From positions 1 through 11,204 of the forward strand of contig DFSK01000046.1 of assembly GCA_002378605.1 (NCBI GenBank): DNA of 11,204 bases, written 5' to 3'. This DNA is from Alphaproteobacteria bacterium UBA3439. GTDB lineage: Bacteria; Pseudomonadota; Alphaproteobacteria; Puniceispirillales; Puniceispirillaceae. The position numbers and the translations under genes were made by a program. The first letter of the stretch is position 1. Each line of letters starts with the position of its first letter. Shown here one piece after another: positions 1-7,118 of this stretch. Under the pieces are notes generated by a model. That model had not been told where the DNA came from and did not search any database. It saw nothing but the letters and a program-made list of their open reading frames with translations.

Positions 1-164
1 TAAGCTCCTAAATACGCTGTCCGTGGTCAGAAAATTATGTCATCCTTGCTGAAAGCGGATGCTCCAGACCAAACATAGCCCCCACTGATCATGGGCCGGT
101 TGAAAATCCTAAATTAAACTCTACGCTGATTTTGATCGCAGTCAAACAGCAGATGGTGGTTTCA
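1..164. other. Leader region upstream of the M20 hydrolase; no gene recognised
   Basis: This left-edge stretch has no convincing coding sequence on either strand. It ends in the presumed 5' leader of the plus-strand M20 hydrolase. A TTGAAA hexamer at 100-105 resembles a -35 element, but no matching -10 box lies 16-18 bases downstream, so I do not call a promoter. The window begins with TAA, which could be the stop codon of a gene outside the window; this cannot be judged from here. Confidence 0.4.
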
Positions 165-1466
165 ATGAAAGTCAGTCCAGCCACAGCGCAAACAGCGCGA
201 ATTGCCGCCGCCATTGACAAGCTTGCCAGCTTTACCGAAGCGGATCGCCCCTATACGCGGCTTGTTTTCAGCCCCGAATTTGACGCGGCGCGGCACTGGC
301 TTGCCGATGCGTTTGCTGCAGCTGGACTTGTTTGTCATATCGACTCAGGAGGCAATTTGATTGGTACCCGCACGGCCAATTTAAAAAAGGCGAATGGGGA
401 CAAGGCCGATGGAACGAAAGTCCTAATCGGATCACATATTGATACAGTGCCTGCCGGTGGCCGGTTTGATGGCATCGCCGGTGTTATTGCGGCGCTTGAG
501 GTGGTGCATTATCTCAATGAAAATCAGATCGAACTGCCATTTGATCTGGAAATTGTCGATTATCTTGGTGAGGAACTAAATGTCTGGGGTACATCTTGTC
601 TTGGCAGCCGTCACATGGCGGGGCTGTTAACGCCTGAAATCTTGGGTCGGGTTGATGCAGATGGCCGCCAGCTTGGAAACGAAATCACCCGCATTGGCGG
701 CACCAATCTTGGCTGTGATAAAGTGCGATCCGATGCTGATCAAATTCTGGCCTGTCTTGAGCTTCATATCGAACAGGCGAAAATATTGGAAACTCAAGGC
801 CATGATATCGGGATTGTGACCGCGATTCCTGGGATTTACCGCTATGGTATTTCGGTTAAGGGTCAGGCTGGTCATAGTGGCACAACGCCGATGGCCGATC
901 GGCAGGATGCGCTTGTCGCGGCGGCGGATATCATTCAAGCAATAAATCGTCTGGCAAGTGATATCGCCCGTGATGAAAACCAGCATTTTGTGGCAACGAT
1001 TGGCAAGATTGACGTTTTTCCAAATGGCGCCGCGATCGTGCCGGGTCAGGTTGAAATGACGCTTGATATGCGATCGGCAAGCGCCCATGCCAAAAGCGCC
1101 TTTCTGGCGGCATTTGAAACCATTTGCCGTGATTGTGTGACACGCCGCAATTGCGCTGTTGATGTGGCACCACTTGCCGCAGCTGATATTGCGCCAATGG
1201 ATAGTGACCTGATGCAAAATCTTAGCGATTCGGCGGCAATAAATGGGTTATCTGCGATAAAATTGGCAAGCGGAGCCGGTCATGATACGGCGCATCTGTC
1301 ACGCTTTGCACCGGCGGCCATAATCTTTATTCCGTGCCGCGATGGGCTAAGCCATTGCCCTGAGGAATTCGCCAGCAATGAAGCCATCGCGAAAGGCGCA
1401 TGGGTTCTGACAAGCTGTGTTCTGGCGCTTGCCGGAAAGCCTTTCCAAGCTGTTGCCAAGCAATAG
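165..1466 (+). CDS. M20-family Zn-dependent amidohydrolase (N-carbamoyl-L-amino-acid hydrolase / allantoate amidohydrolase type)
   Basis: A cytoplasmic two-metal amidohydrolase of the HyuC/AllC/beta-ureidopropionase group. Members hydrolyse N-carbamoyl amino acids, allantoate or similar ureido compounds, releasing ammonia and CO2. Numbered from ATG 165 (433 aa, typical length), the expected ligands are His91 in GSHIDTVPAGG, Asp102 in GRFDG, the Glu136-Glu137 pair, His201 in ELHIEQ and His397 in SHCPEE. His237 in GHSGTTPM lies in the lid/dimerisation region, and GAGHD holds His373. After the Glu pair the usual G-x-R-F is replaced by LNVW, then GTSCLGSR, a variant I associate with uncharacterised hydrolases of this group. 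Start choice: TTG 132 and ATG 153 are in frame but lack any Shine-Dalgarno match; ATG 165 has a weak GGTGGT four bases upstream. The stop lies 3 bp from the convergent transporter ATPase gene. The exact substrate cannot be read from sequence. Confidence 0.88.
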   Translation: MKVSPATAQTARIAAAIDKLASFTEADRPYTRLVFSPEFDAARHWLADAFAAAGLVCHIDSGGNLIGTRTANLKKANGDKADGTKVLIGSHIDTVPAGGRFDGIAGVIAALEVVHYLNENQIELPFDLEIVDYLGEELNVWGTSCLGSRHMAGLLTPEILGRVDADGRQLGNEITRIGGTNLGCDKVRSDADQILACLELHIEQAKILETQGHDIGIVTAIPGIYRYGISVKGQAGHSGTTPMADRQDALVAAADIIQAINRLASDIARDENQHFVATIGKIDVFPNGAAIVPGQVEMTLDMRSASAHAKSAFLAAFETICRDCVTRRNCAVDVAPLAAADIAPMDSDLMQNLSDSAAINGLSAIKLASGAGHDTAHLSRFAPAAIIFIPCRDGLSHCPEEFASNEAIAKGAWVLTSCVLALAGKPFQAVAKQ

Positions 1467-1469
1467 GGA

Positions 1470-2453
1470 TCAGGCCTCGTCATTCAAATGACAGGCAGAA
1501 AAATGCGCAGGTGCGATTTCACGCAATGCCGGCTTTTCGGCTTTGCACCGTGCCGTTGCAAATTTACATCTTGGATGGAAATGACAGCCCGTTGGCGGTG
1601 AAAGAGGGGATGGGATTTCGCCGCTGATGGGCTCATATTGACGTTTGCCAACCTCAAGTCGCGGCACCCCGGCAAGAAGCGCTTGCGTATAGGGGTGGTT
1701 TGGCTGTTTGACAAAAGTTTCAATTGGCGCCGTTTCGACAATGCGGCCAAGATACATCACGATTACCCGATCCGAGATGTGCTCGATCACGCCAATATCA
1801 TGGCTGATAAAAAGATAGGTCAGATCATAACTATCTTTCAAATCAACAAAAAGATTAATGATCTGCGCCTGAATCGATACATCAAGCGCTGCAATCGATT
1901 CATCACAAACCAGAAATTCAGGTGATACGGCGAGCGCCCGCGCAATGCCAACACGTTGCCGTTGCCCGCCGGAAAATTGATGCGGATATCGTTCTAGCGT
2001 ATCTGGATCCAGCCCGACCCGTTGCAGCATTTCAATGGCAAAGGCGCGCTTTTCTGATGGGGCAATCAATTTGTGATGGATTGGTGCTTCGGTAATGATG
2101 TCAATGACACGTTTTCGTGGATTCAGCGATGAAAACGGATCCTGAAAAATCATCTGCGTCCGCAACGCATCGGGAATATCGGTGTTTTTAGCCTGCGTCA
2201 CATCAAAGGAAACCTGCCCGCTTGTCGGCGGCAAAATACCAGCTACCATGCGCCCAAGAGTTGATTTACCACATCCAGATTCGCCGACAACGCCAACAAT
2301 TTCACCCTTGAAGACGGAAAAGGATACATCATCAACGGCATGCACCACTTCTTCACGATAATTCTGCCCAAGCCGGTTTAACACCTTGGCCACCATATCA
2401 AGTGATTTGACAAAATCGCGTGATAGATTTGATACGGTCAAAAGCGGTGTCAT
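1470..2453 (-). CDS. Peptide-type ABC transporter ATP-binding protein (DppF/OppF family)
   Basis: The second ATPase of a dipeptide/oligopeptide/nickel-type importer; it dimerises with its DppD-like partner on the inner face of the membrane to power uptake. Numbered from ATG 2453 (327 aa), it shows Walker A GESGCGKST (57-65), Q-loop Gln104 in IFQDPFSSLNP, signature SGGQRQR (161-167), Walker B FLVCDE (180-185) and switch His218. The C-terminal oligopeptide-transporter extension carries Cys290, Cys296, Cys303 and Cys321, the residues that bind a [4Fe-4S] cluster in characterised relatives. After Walker B it reads DES rather than the common DEP; the catalytic Glu is intact. Start: ATG 2453 makes an ATGA overlap with the upstream ATPase stop. 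A longer in-frame start at 2483 would overlap that gene by 34 bp and adds an unconserved basic tail, so I rejected it. It is the last gene of the operon. No terminator is visible in the 3-bp gap to the convergent hydrolase. Confidence 0.93.
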   Translation of the reverse strand: MTPLLTVSNLSRDFVKSLDMVAKVLNRLGQNYREEVVHAVDDVSFSVFKGEIVGVVGESGCGKSTLGRMVAGILPPTSGQVSFDVTQAKNTDIPDALRTQMIFQDPFSSLNPRKRVIDIITEAPIHHKLIAPSEKRAFAIEMLQRVGLDPDTLERYPHQFSGGQRQRVGIARALAVSPEFLVCDESIAALDVSIQAQIINLFVDLKDSYDLTYLFISHDIGVIEHISDRVIVMYLGRIVETAPIETFVKQPNHPYTQALLAGVPRLEVGKRQYEPISGEIPSPLSPPTGCHFHPRCKFATARCKAEKPALREIAPAHFSACHLNDEA

Positions 2454-3442
2454 GCGCTGTCTCCTGCAGCGATATTGTGGCATCGGACCAGCCGACCATC
2501 TTTGGTGCTTATGGCATCTGGATTGGTGCTGGTGCAGATATCGCTAACCAGATTACACCGGTTCTGAAAAGCACAGCCCGTTGGCAGATTCATCAATGAT
2601 GGCACCATGCCTTCGATCTGCTGCAGGGGTTGGCCGCGCCGGTTCTGCCCCGGCACACTGCCAAGCAAGCCTGTTGTATAGGGGTGCATTGGTGCCGCAA
2701 TCACATTGGCATTTGGCCCCTGTTCAACGACGCGCCCAGCATACATAACGCAAATACGTTCGGCGATACCGGCAACCACGGCAAGATCATGCGTGATCCA
2801 CAACAAAGCGGTTTTGGTTTCCTGACATAGGCGCTGCATTTCGTGAATTACCTGTCCTTGGATCGTGACATCAAGCGCGGTTGTCGGCTCATCGGCAATG
2901 ATCAAATCAGGCCGGTTCAACATGGCAATGGCAATCGAGACGCGTTGGCGCATGCCGCCTGAAAATTGGTGCGGATAGGCACGAAGCCGTTCATCAGGTG
3001 ACGAAATGCCAACCAGCCCCAACGCGTCGCGGGCGCGGGCATGTGCGTCAATCTTGCTGACGCTACTATCATGCGACAGGATCGTCTCAACCATTTGTGT
3101 TTCAATGCGCAAAACCGGATTTAGCGTCATCATCGGATCTTGGAAAATCATCGCAATCCGGTTGCCGCGATAGGCCTGCATTTCGGCGGGTGATAATTTT
3201 GCCAGATCCTGTCCTTTGAACAGGATTTGGCCACCAACAATGCGCCCGGGCGCGTCAACAAGCCCCATGATCGAAAAGCCGGTGATCGATTTTCCCGAAC
3301 CGGATTCGCCAACAAGCCCAACAATTTCACCAGCGCCGATTTCAAGGCTAACCCCGTCAACCGCTTTAAGAACACCGGCCTTGGTGAAAAAATGCGTCTG
3401 TAAATCTTTGATTTGAAGTATCGGATCCACGGCGCACCTCAT
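2450..3442 (-). CDS. Peptide-type ABC transporter ATP-binding protein (DppD/OppD family)
   Basis: The first ATPase of the importer, 330 aa, the usual size. It has Walker A GESGSGKS (45-52), Q-loop Gln101 in [12 protein letters not shown], signature SGGMRQR (161-167), Walker B IIADE (181-185) followed by the [11 protein letters not shown]-loop, and switch His218 in ITHDLAVV. The C-terminal extension includes HPYTTGLL (253-260), typical of the oligopeptide transporter domain. Cys290, Cys296, Cys303 and Cys321 follow, with spacing identical to the partner ATPase. The start ATG overlaps the stop of the upstream permease gene in an ATGA arrangement, and its own stop overlaps the next ATPase start in the same way, so translation of the three genes is probably coupled. 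All catalytic motifs are intact. Substrate specificity lies in the binding protein and permeases, not here. Confidence 0.95.
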   Translation of the reverse strand: MRCAVDPILQIKDLQTHFFTKAGVLKAVDGVSLEIGAGEIVGLVGESGSGKSITGFSIMGLVDAPGRIVGGQILFKGQDLAKLSPAEMQAYRGNRIAMIFQDPMMTLNPVLRIETQMVETILSHDSSVSKIDAHARARDALGLVGISSPDERLRAYPHQFSGGMRQRVSIAIAMLNRPDLIIADEPTTALDVTIQGQVIHEMQRLCQETKTALLWITHDLAVVAGIAERICVMYAGRVVEQGPNANVIAAPMHPYTTGLLGSVPGQNRRGQPLQQIEGMVPSLMNLPTGCAFQNRCNLVSDICTSTNPDAISTKDGRLVRCHNIAAGDSA

Positions 3443-4344
3443 CGTTGCAAGCGCGGGTTAAAAATATCGCGCAGCTGATCACCAACAAGATTAATCGACA
3501 CGATGGTGATAAGCAGGGCGACACCCGGAAAAATGCTAATCCAGTAATCACCTGAATACATGAACTCAAATCCGTTACCAATCAGCAACCCAAGTGAGGG
3601 TTCGGTAATTGGTAGCCCAAGACCAAGAAAACTCAAGGTCGCTTCAAGCGAGATTGCATGCGCGGTTTGCAGCGTGCCAACAACAATCAGCGGGGCCAAA
3701 CAATTCGGCATGATGTGATGAAGGATGATCCGCCTGTCGCCAAGGGCAAGACATTGCGCCGCCTCGACATATTCCTTGTTCTTTTCAACAAGGGCGCTAG
3801 CGCGCGCTGCGCGGGCGTAATAGGCCCATTGCACCAGTACCAATGCGATGATGGTTTTTTCAACGCCCTTGCCAAACACCGCCAAAATGACCAGCGCCAT
3901 TAAAATTGATGGAAAGCTAAGCTGGATATCAACAATCCGCATTGCCAAGGTTTCAAAACGGCCACCAAAATAGGCCGCAGACAGGCCAACCGCGGCGCCG
4001 ATGATCAAGGCAACAACGCCTGATAATGCGCCAACGCCAAGGCTAACCCGAAGCCCGTAAAAAATTGCCGACAACATATCGCGCCCAGCCCCATCGGTGC
4101 CAAGCCAGAAAACATTGCCTTCAAAATCTTGCGATCCTGGCTCAAGGCGGCTGTTCATAATATCAACGCTTGCCAGATCATAAGGATTGGTGGGCGAGAC
4201 TATCGGCGCAAAAATCGCGATGAAAAGCACCACCAGAAATACGAATAGGGCACCAACAGCGGTTGGGCTTTCGGAAAAGTCCGACCAGAATTTCTGCCAT
4301 CCCGATGCTGGCACAACGCCAGATGTTGCGGTTTTGCCTGCCAT
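3439..4344 (-). CDS. Peptide-type ABC transporter permease (DppC/OppC family)
   Basis: An inner-membrane permease of 301 aa that pairs with the DppB-like protein to form the translocation channel. A cytoplasmic N-terminus leads into a first hydrophobic segment at about 29-50. Next comes the periplasmic region with LGTDGAGRD (81-89), a hallmark of DppC/OppC proteins. Further membrane segments lie at about 100-126, 143-157, 163-176, 215-243 and 269-287. The cytoplasmic EAA loop that docks on the ATPases is at about 191-214 (EYVEAAQCLALGDRR, then IMPN). The start is fixed by a TAATG overlap: the last A of the upstream permease stop is the first A of this ATG. The stop overlaps the DppD-like ATPase start by 4 bp. 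Confidence 0.95.
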   Translation of the reverse strand: MAGKTATSGVVPASGWQKFWSDFSESPTAVGALFVFLVVLFIAIFAPIVSPTNPYDLASVDIMNSRLEPGSQDFEGNVFWLGTDGAGRDMLSAIFYGLRVSLGVGALSGVVALIIGAAVGLSAAYFGGRFETLAMRIVDIQLSFPSILMALVILAVFGKGVEKTIIALVLVQWAYYARAARASALVEKNKEYVEAAQCLALGDRRIILHHIMPNCLAPLIVVGTLQTAHAISLEATLSFLGLGLPITEPSLGLLIGNGFEFMYSGDYWISIFPGVALLITIVSINLVGDQLRDIFNPRLQR

Positions 4345-5318
4345 TAGCTGACCCCTTTAATGCGAACCCGCGGATCGAGGAATGAATACATAATATCCAC
4401 GATCAGATTCAAAGTGACAAAGATCAAAACGATAATCATCAGATAGGCAACGACAATTGGCCGGTCCAAATTATAGATCGCATCAATGATCAATTTGCCC
4501 ATGCCCGGCCATGCAAAGACCGTTTCGGTCACGGTTGAAAAGGCGATCAATGATCCAAATTCCAAGCCAATGACAGTGACAATCGGAATCATGATATTTT
4601 TCAGCAGGTGAACCCGAATGATTCGGCCTTCGCCAAGTCCCTTGGCGCGCGCAAATTTGATGTAATCTTGCAAAATCACTTCGCGCGTACCAGCGCGTGC
4701 CAGCCTGATGACCGACGATAATTTGAACAAGGCAAGATTGAAAGCTGGTAGGAATAGATGCGACAGCCCATCAAGCGTGAAGATCGAACTGGTAATGCCG
4801 AAATAGGTGGCAACATCGCCGCGGCCGGTTGACGGCAGCCAGCCAAGATTTACCGAAAAGAACATAATCAAAATAATACCAACCCAGAAGGTCGGCATCG
4901 AAAAGCCTAAAATAGAACTTGCCATGATGGTGCGGCTGATCTTGCTTGTTGGCTTTAAGCCAGCATAAACGCCAAGCGGGATGCCAAAGGAAATGGCAAT
5001 GAACAGCGAGAATAACGCCAGCTCCATTGTCGCCGGCATACGCTGGATAATCAGCTTTAATGCCGGTTCGCCAAAAACGAATGATCGCCCAAGGTCACCT
5101 TGAAAGGCGTTGATCATAAAATACCAATATTGTTCAGCGACAGGCCGGTCTAGCCCAAGCTCACGGATCACGCGATCAATCTCGAACTGGTCTGCTTCCG
5201 GATTGATCAACATATCAACCGGATCACCAACAAGGTTGACGCCAACAAACACGATCAATGACATCACGAGTAATACAATGATGCTTTGTAACGATCGTCT
5301 TAAAATAAAGGCTGTCAT
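4344..5318 (-). CDS. Peptide-type ABC transporter permease (DppB/OppB family)
   Basis: An inner-membrane permease of 324 aa and the first of the four tightly packed membrane/ATPase genes. The N-terminal membrane segment (about 9-30) is followed by the periplasmic GDLGRS motif (74-79) typical of DppB/OppB. Further hydrophobic segments are at about 98-120, 132-156, 186-200, 243-262 and 287-311. The ATPase-docking EAA-type loop is at about 218-241 (DYIKFARAKGLGEGRI). ATG 5318 has a modest GGTGA Shine-Dalgarno four bases upstream. A 91-bp gap with a strong stem-loop separates it from the binding-protein gene, so it may be translated from the distal part of a processed or partly terminated transcript. 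Confidence 0.95.
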   Translation of the reverse strand: MTAFILRRSLQSIIVLLVMSLIVFVGVNLVGDPVDMLINPEADQFEIDRVIRELGLDRPVAEQYWYFMINAFQGDLGRSFVFGEPALKLIIQRMPATMELALFSLFIAISFGIPLGVYAGLKPTSKISRTIMASSILGFSMPTFWVGIILIMFFSVNLGWLPSTGRGDVATYFGITSSIFTLDGLSHLFLPAFNLALFKLSSVIRLARAGTREVILQDYIKFARAKGLGEGRIIRVHLLKNIMIPIVTVIGLEFGSLIAFSTVTETVFAWPGMGKLIIDAIYNLDRPIVVAYLMIIVLIFVTLNLIVDIMYSFLDPRVRIKGVS

Positions 5319-5343
5319 TTAATCACCGAACAAGGCAATGGTA

Positions 5344-5380
5344 ATCTCACATGCCCGAAAAACGGCAGGGCATGTGAGAT
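5344..5380 (-). promoter_or_regulatory. 13-bp perfect stem-loop between binding-protein and permease genes
   Basis: The arm ATCTCACATGCCC (5344-5356) is exactly complementary to GGGCATGTGAGAT (5368-5380), around an 11-base loop. In the minus-strand transcript the hairpin starts about 30 nt after the binding-protein stop and ends 25 nt before the permease start. The RNA after it reads TACCATTGCC, with no U-tract, so it is not a standard intrinsic terminator. In ABC importer operons such hairpins often protect the upstream binding-protein mRNA from 3' exonucleases or partly attenuate transcription, giving more binding protein than membrane complex. A weaker 8-bp imperfect repeat (5382-5389 with 5396-5403) sits just before it. 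The structure is seen directly; its role is inferred. Confidence 0.7.
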
Positions 5381-5409
5381 CACTTGTTTGAGAAGAAACA
5401 GGTCTTTTA

Positions 5410-6990
5410 CTAATTTGCGCTGAGACCCATCACGATTGTACGCTCGTCGGTGCGTGGCAGATATTTATAGCCAGCTTTTGCCGCCCAAGTATTCACCTGA
5501 TAATGAAGCGGAATCACACCGTAATTTTCGCCAACGGCTTTTTCTGTTGCGGCGGCCAGCAATTTGCCACGCGCATCAGAATCAACCGTTGCCAGTGCTT
5601 TTTGAATGAGTGTGTCAACCTCGGCATCGGTATGACGACCACGGTTTGCCGCGCCGAGTCCCTTTGACTTGTCATAGGTATGAAGCAGGGCTTTTAGTGG
5701 TGATGATGCCTCACCAGATCCAGCACCCCAACCAAGAACCATAAAGCTGAACTCAGGTGATTTATCCGGCCCGCCACGCGAAGCACGCTTGAAGTAGACT
5801 GCCTTGGTCATGGTCTCGACGCTGGCGTCAATGCCGACACGATTCAGCATCTGTGCCAATGCTTCGGCAATTTTAGCGTCATTGATGTACCGGTCATTTG
5901 GCCCATGAACAACCATCTTAAATCCATCGGGATAACCAGCTTCGGCCATCAGCTTTTTCGCCATTTTTGGATCATAGGCTTCGGGCTTCATTTTGTCTGA
6001 AACACCGTGAAAACCGGCTGGCAATAGCTGGCCTGCCTTGACGGCAACGCCTTCCATGACGCGATCAACAATGGCGTCACGGTTGATTGACATGGAAATG
6101 GCTTTACGAACGCGAACATCCATCAACGGGTTTTTGATGGCGCCACCATCTTTGGCCTTGATATGGGGTGAATCTTCGCGGAACTGATCCATGTGAAGAT
6201 AGATCACACGGTTTGACGGGCCGCCGCTAAGCTGAACCGAATTGTCCTTTTTCAGCCGCGCCACATCAAGTGGCGGTACATTATCGATGAAATCGACATC
6301 GCCAGCCAATAAAGCCGAAATCCGCGCTGGCCCTGATTTGATCGGCTTGAAGGTCACTTTGTCAAATGCCGCTTTGGCACCAAAATAATCATCATTGCGC
6401 TCAAGAACGATCCGGTCACCTGGGACCCATTCAACGAATTTATAGGGGCCTGTGCCAATCGCAGCTTTGCCGCTGTTGTAATCTTCGGTGCTGGCACCCT
6501 TACCGGCTTTCGCCGAGATGATTTTGACCGTGGTCATGTCATTCGGCATCAGCGGATATGGTTTTTCCGTTTTGATGTGAACCGTATGGTCATCAATTTT
6601 TGAGAAGGTCTTGCCTTTAAGATATGTTACAAAACTTGACGGTGAATTTGGCACATTCTGCGCCCGCTCAACGGTAAACAAAACATCATCGGCGCTAAAT
6701 GGGCTGCCATCATGCCATTTGACCCCTTGGCGAAGTTTGAATTCCCAAGTTGTATCATCAACCGGTTTCCAAGAAACCGCCAGATCCGGATAATGCTGCT
6801 GGTTTTCATCACTGCCGACCAGAGCGCCAAAAATATGCGTGGCAAATCCGTTATTCGGGCCAAGATTGTGATAATGCGGATCAATCGAGCTTGGCTCAGA
6901 TTGCAAGCCGACGCGCAGGTCAGCTGCATTTGCCGCAAAGGACAAACCAATCGCTGCAATGCCAATAGTAATCATACGTGTAAGTTTCAT
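5410..6990 (-). CDS. Periplasmic solute-binding protein of a peptide-type ABC importer (SBP_bac_5 family)
   Basis: The extracytoplasmic receptor that captures the substrate and delivers it to the permeases, 526 aa, typical for the DppA/OppA family. Residues 1-22 form a Sec signal peptide: Lys2/Arg5, then a hydrophobic core and an ANA cleavage site before ADLRVG. There is no lipobox Cys, so the mature protein is probably soluble in the periplasm. The family signature spans about 68-108, from PDLAVSW through FKLRQGVKWHDG to DDVLFTVERA. GTGPYKFVEW (179-188) is a second conserved block. A strong Shine-Dalgarno GGGAGGG precedes ATG 6990. It is the first gene of the operon. The family binds di- and oligopeptides, nickel, opines, glutathione, delta-aminolevulinate and other small solutes, and the ligand here cannot be assigned. 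The creatinase and M20 amidohydrolase nearby make an amino-acid-like or ureido/guanidino ligand thinkable, but that is speculation. Confidence 0.94.
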   Translation of the reverse strand: MKLTRMITIGIAAIGLSFAANAADLRVGLQSEPSSIDPHYHNLGPNNGFATHIFGALVGSDENQQHYPDLAVSWKPVDDTTWEFKLRQGVKWHDGSPFSADDVLFTVERAQNVPNSPSSFVTYLKGKTFSKIDDHTVHIKTEKPYPLMPNDMTTVKIISAKAGKGASTEDYNSGKAAIGTGPYKFVEWVPGDRIVLERNDDYFGAKAAFDKVTFKPIKSGPARISALLAGDVDFIDNVPPLDVARLKKDNSVQLSGGPSNRVIYLHMDQFREDSPHIKAKDGGAIKNPLMDVRVRKAISMSINRDAIVDRVMEGVAVKAGQLLPAGFHGVSDKMKPEAYDPKMAKKLMAEAGYPDGFKMVVHGPNDRYINDAKIAEALAQMLNRVGIDASVETMTKAVYFKRASRGGPDKSPEFSFMVLGWGAGSGEASSPLKALLHTYDKSKGLGAANRGRHTDAEVDTLIQKALATVDSDARGKLLAAATEKAVGENYGVIPLHYQVNTWAAKAGYKYLPRTDERTIVMGLSAN

Positions 6991-6994
6991 GCAT

Positions 6995-7001
6995 CCCTCC
7001 C
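6995..7001 (-). promoter_or_regulatory. Strong ribosome binding site of the solute-binding protein gene
   Basis: The minus strand reads GGGAGGG, then ATGC, then the ATG at 6990. This near-perfect anti-16S match with short spacing fits high expression of the binding protein. It contrasts with the weak or overlapping starts of the downstream permease and ATPase genes. An ATG within the spacer (6994-6992) is out of frame and is not the start. Confidence 0.7.
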
Positions 7002-7118
7002 ATTTTGGTAATTTTTTACGGCGTAAATCTGGCGCCGATGAAAATTAGTCTGTTACATTGTTGAATATTTGTCTACATATGAATTACAGATTTATTTTTG
7101 ATGGGGGCTTGAAAATAT
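7002..7118. promoter_or_regulatory. Divergent control region between the ABC operon and the hydrolase/MFS pair
   Basis: These bases separate two genes read in opposite directions, so promoters for both units should lie here. The part from about 7040 to 7100 is clearly AT-rich. No hexamer pair with 16-18 bp spacing matches sigma-70 well in either direction, so I do not place exact promoters. Two dyads stand out. The first is TTTACG-G-CGTAAA at 7015-7027, in the presumed leader of the binding-protein gene. The second is TGT-CT-ACA at 7070-7077, resembling operators of GntR-type repressors. No regulator gene is present in the window. Confidence 0.5.
7015..7027. promoter_or_regulatory. Inverted repeat TTTACG-G-CGTAAA, possible operator
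   Basis: A perfect 6-bp inverted repeat around a single central base, 25-37 bp upstream of the binding-protein start codon. Its size and position suit a dimeric repressor that controls the ABC operon. It is the most symmetrical short site in the divergent region. A 13-bp dyad can occur by chance, and no second copy was noticed elsewhere in the window. Confidence 0.3.

Noticed and set aside
132..164. TTG start at 132 or ATG at 153 for the M20 hydrolase
   Set aside because: Neither has a Shine-Dalgarno match, and the extra residues are outside the conserved family. They remain possible because the support for ATG 165 is also modest.
627..1217. 196-codon open frame antisense to the M20 hydrolase
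   Set aside because: It lies wholly within a well-supported gene on the other strand. Its Cys/His/Arg-rich composition is unlike a real protein, and it has no recognisable domain or ribosome site.
2454..2483. Upstream in-frame start extending the DppF-like ATPase by ten residues
   Set aside because: It would overlap the preceding ATPase gene by 34 bp and add an unconserved basic tail. ATG 2453 gives the same ATGA overlap seen at the previous junction.
5344..5380. Intrinsic terminator ending the binding-protein transcript
   Set aside because: No U-run follows the stem on the minus strand, so complete Rho-independent termination is unlikely. I kept it as a regulatory or stabilising hairpin.
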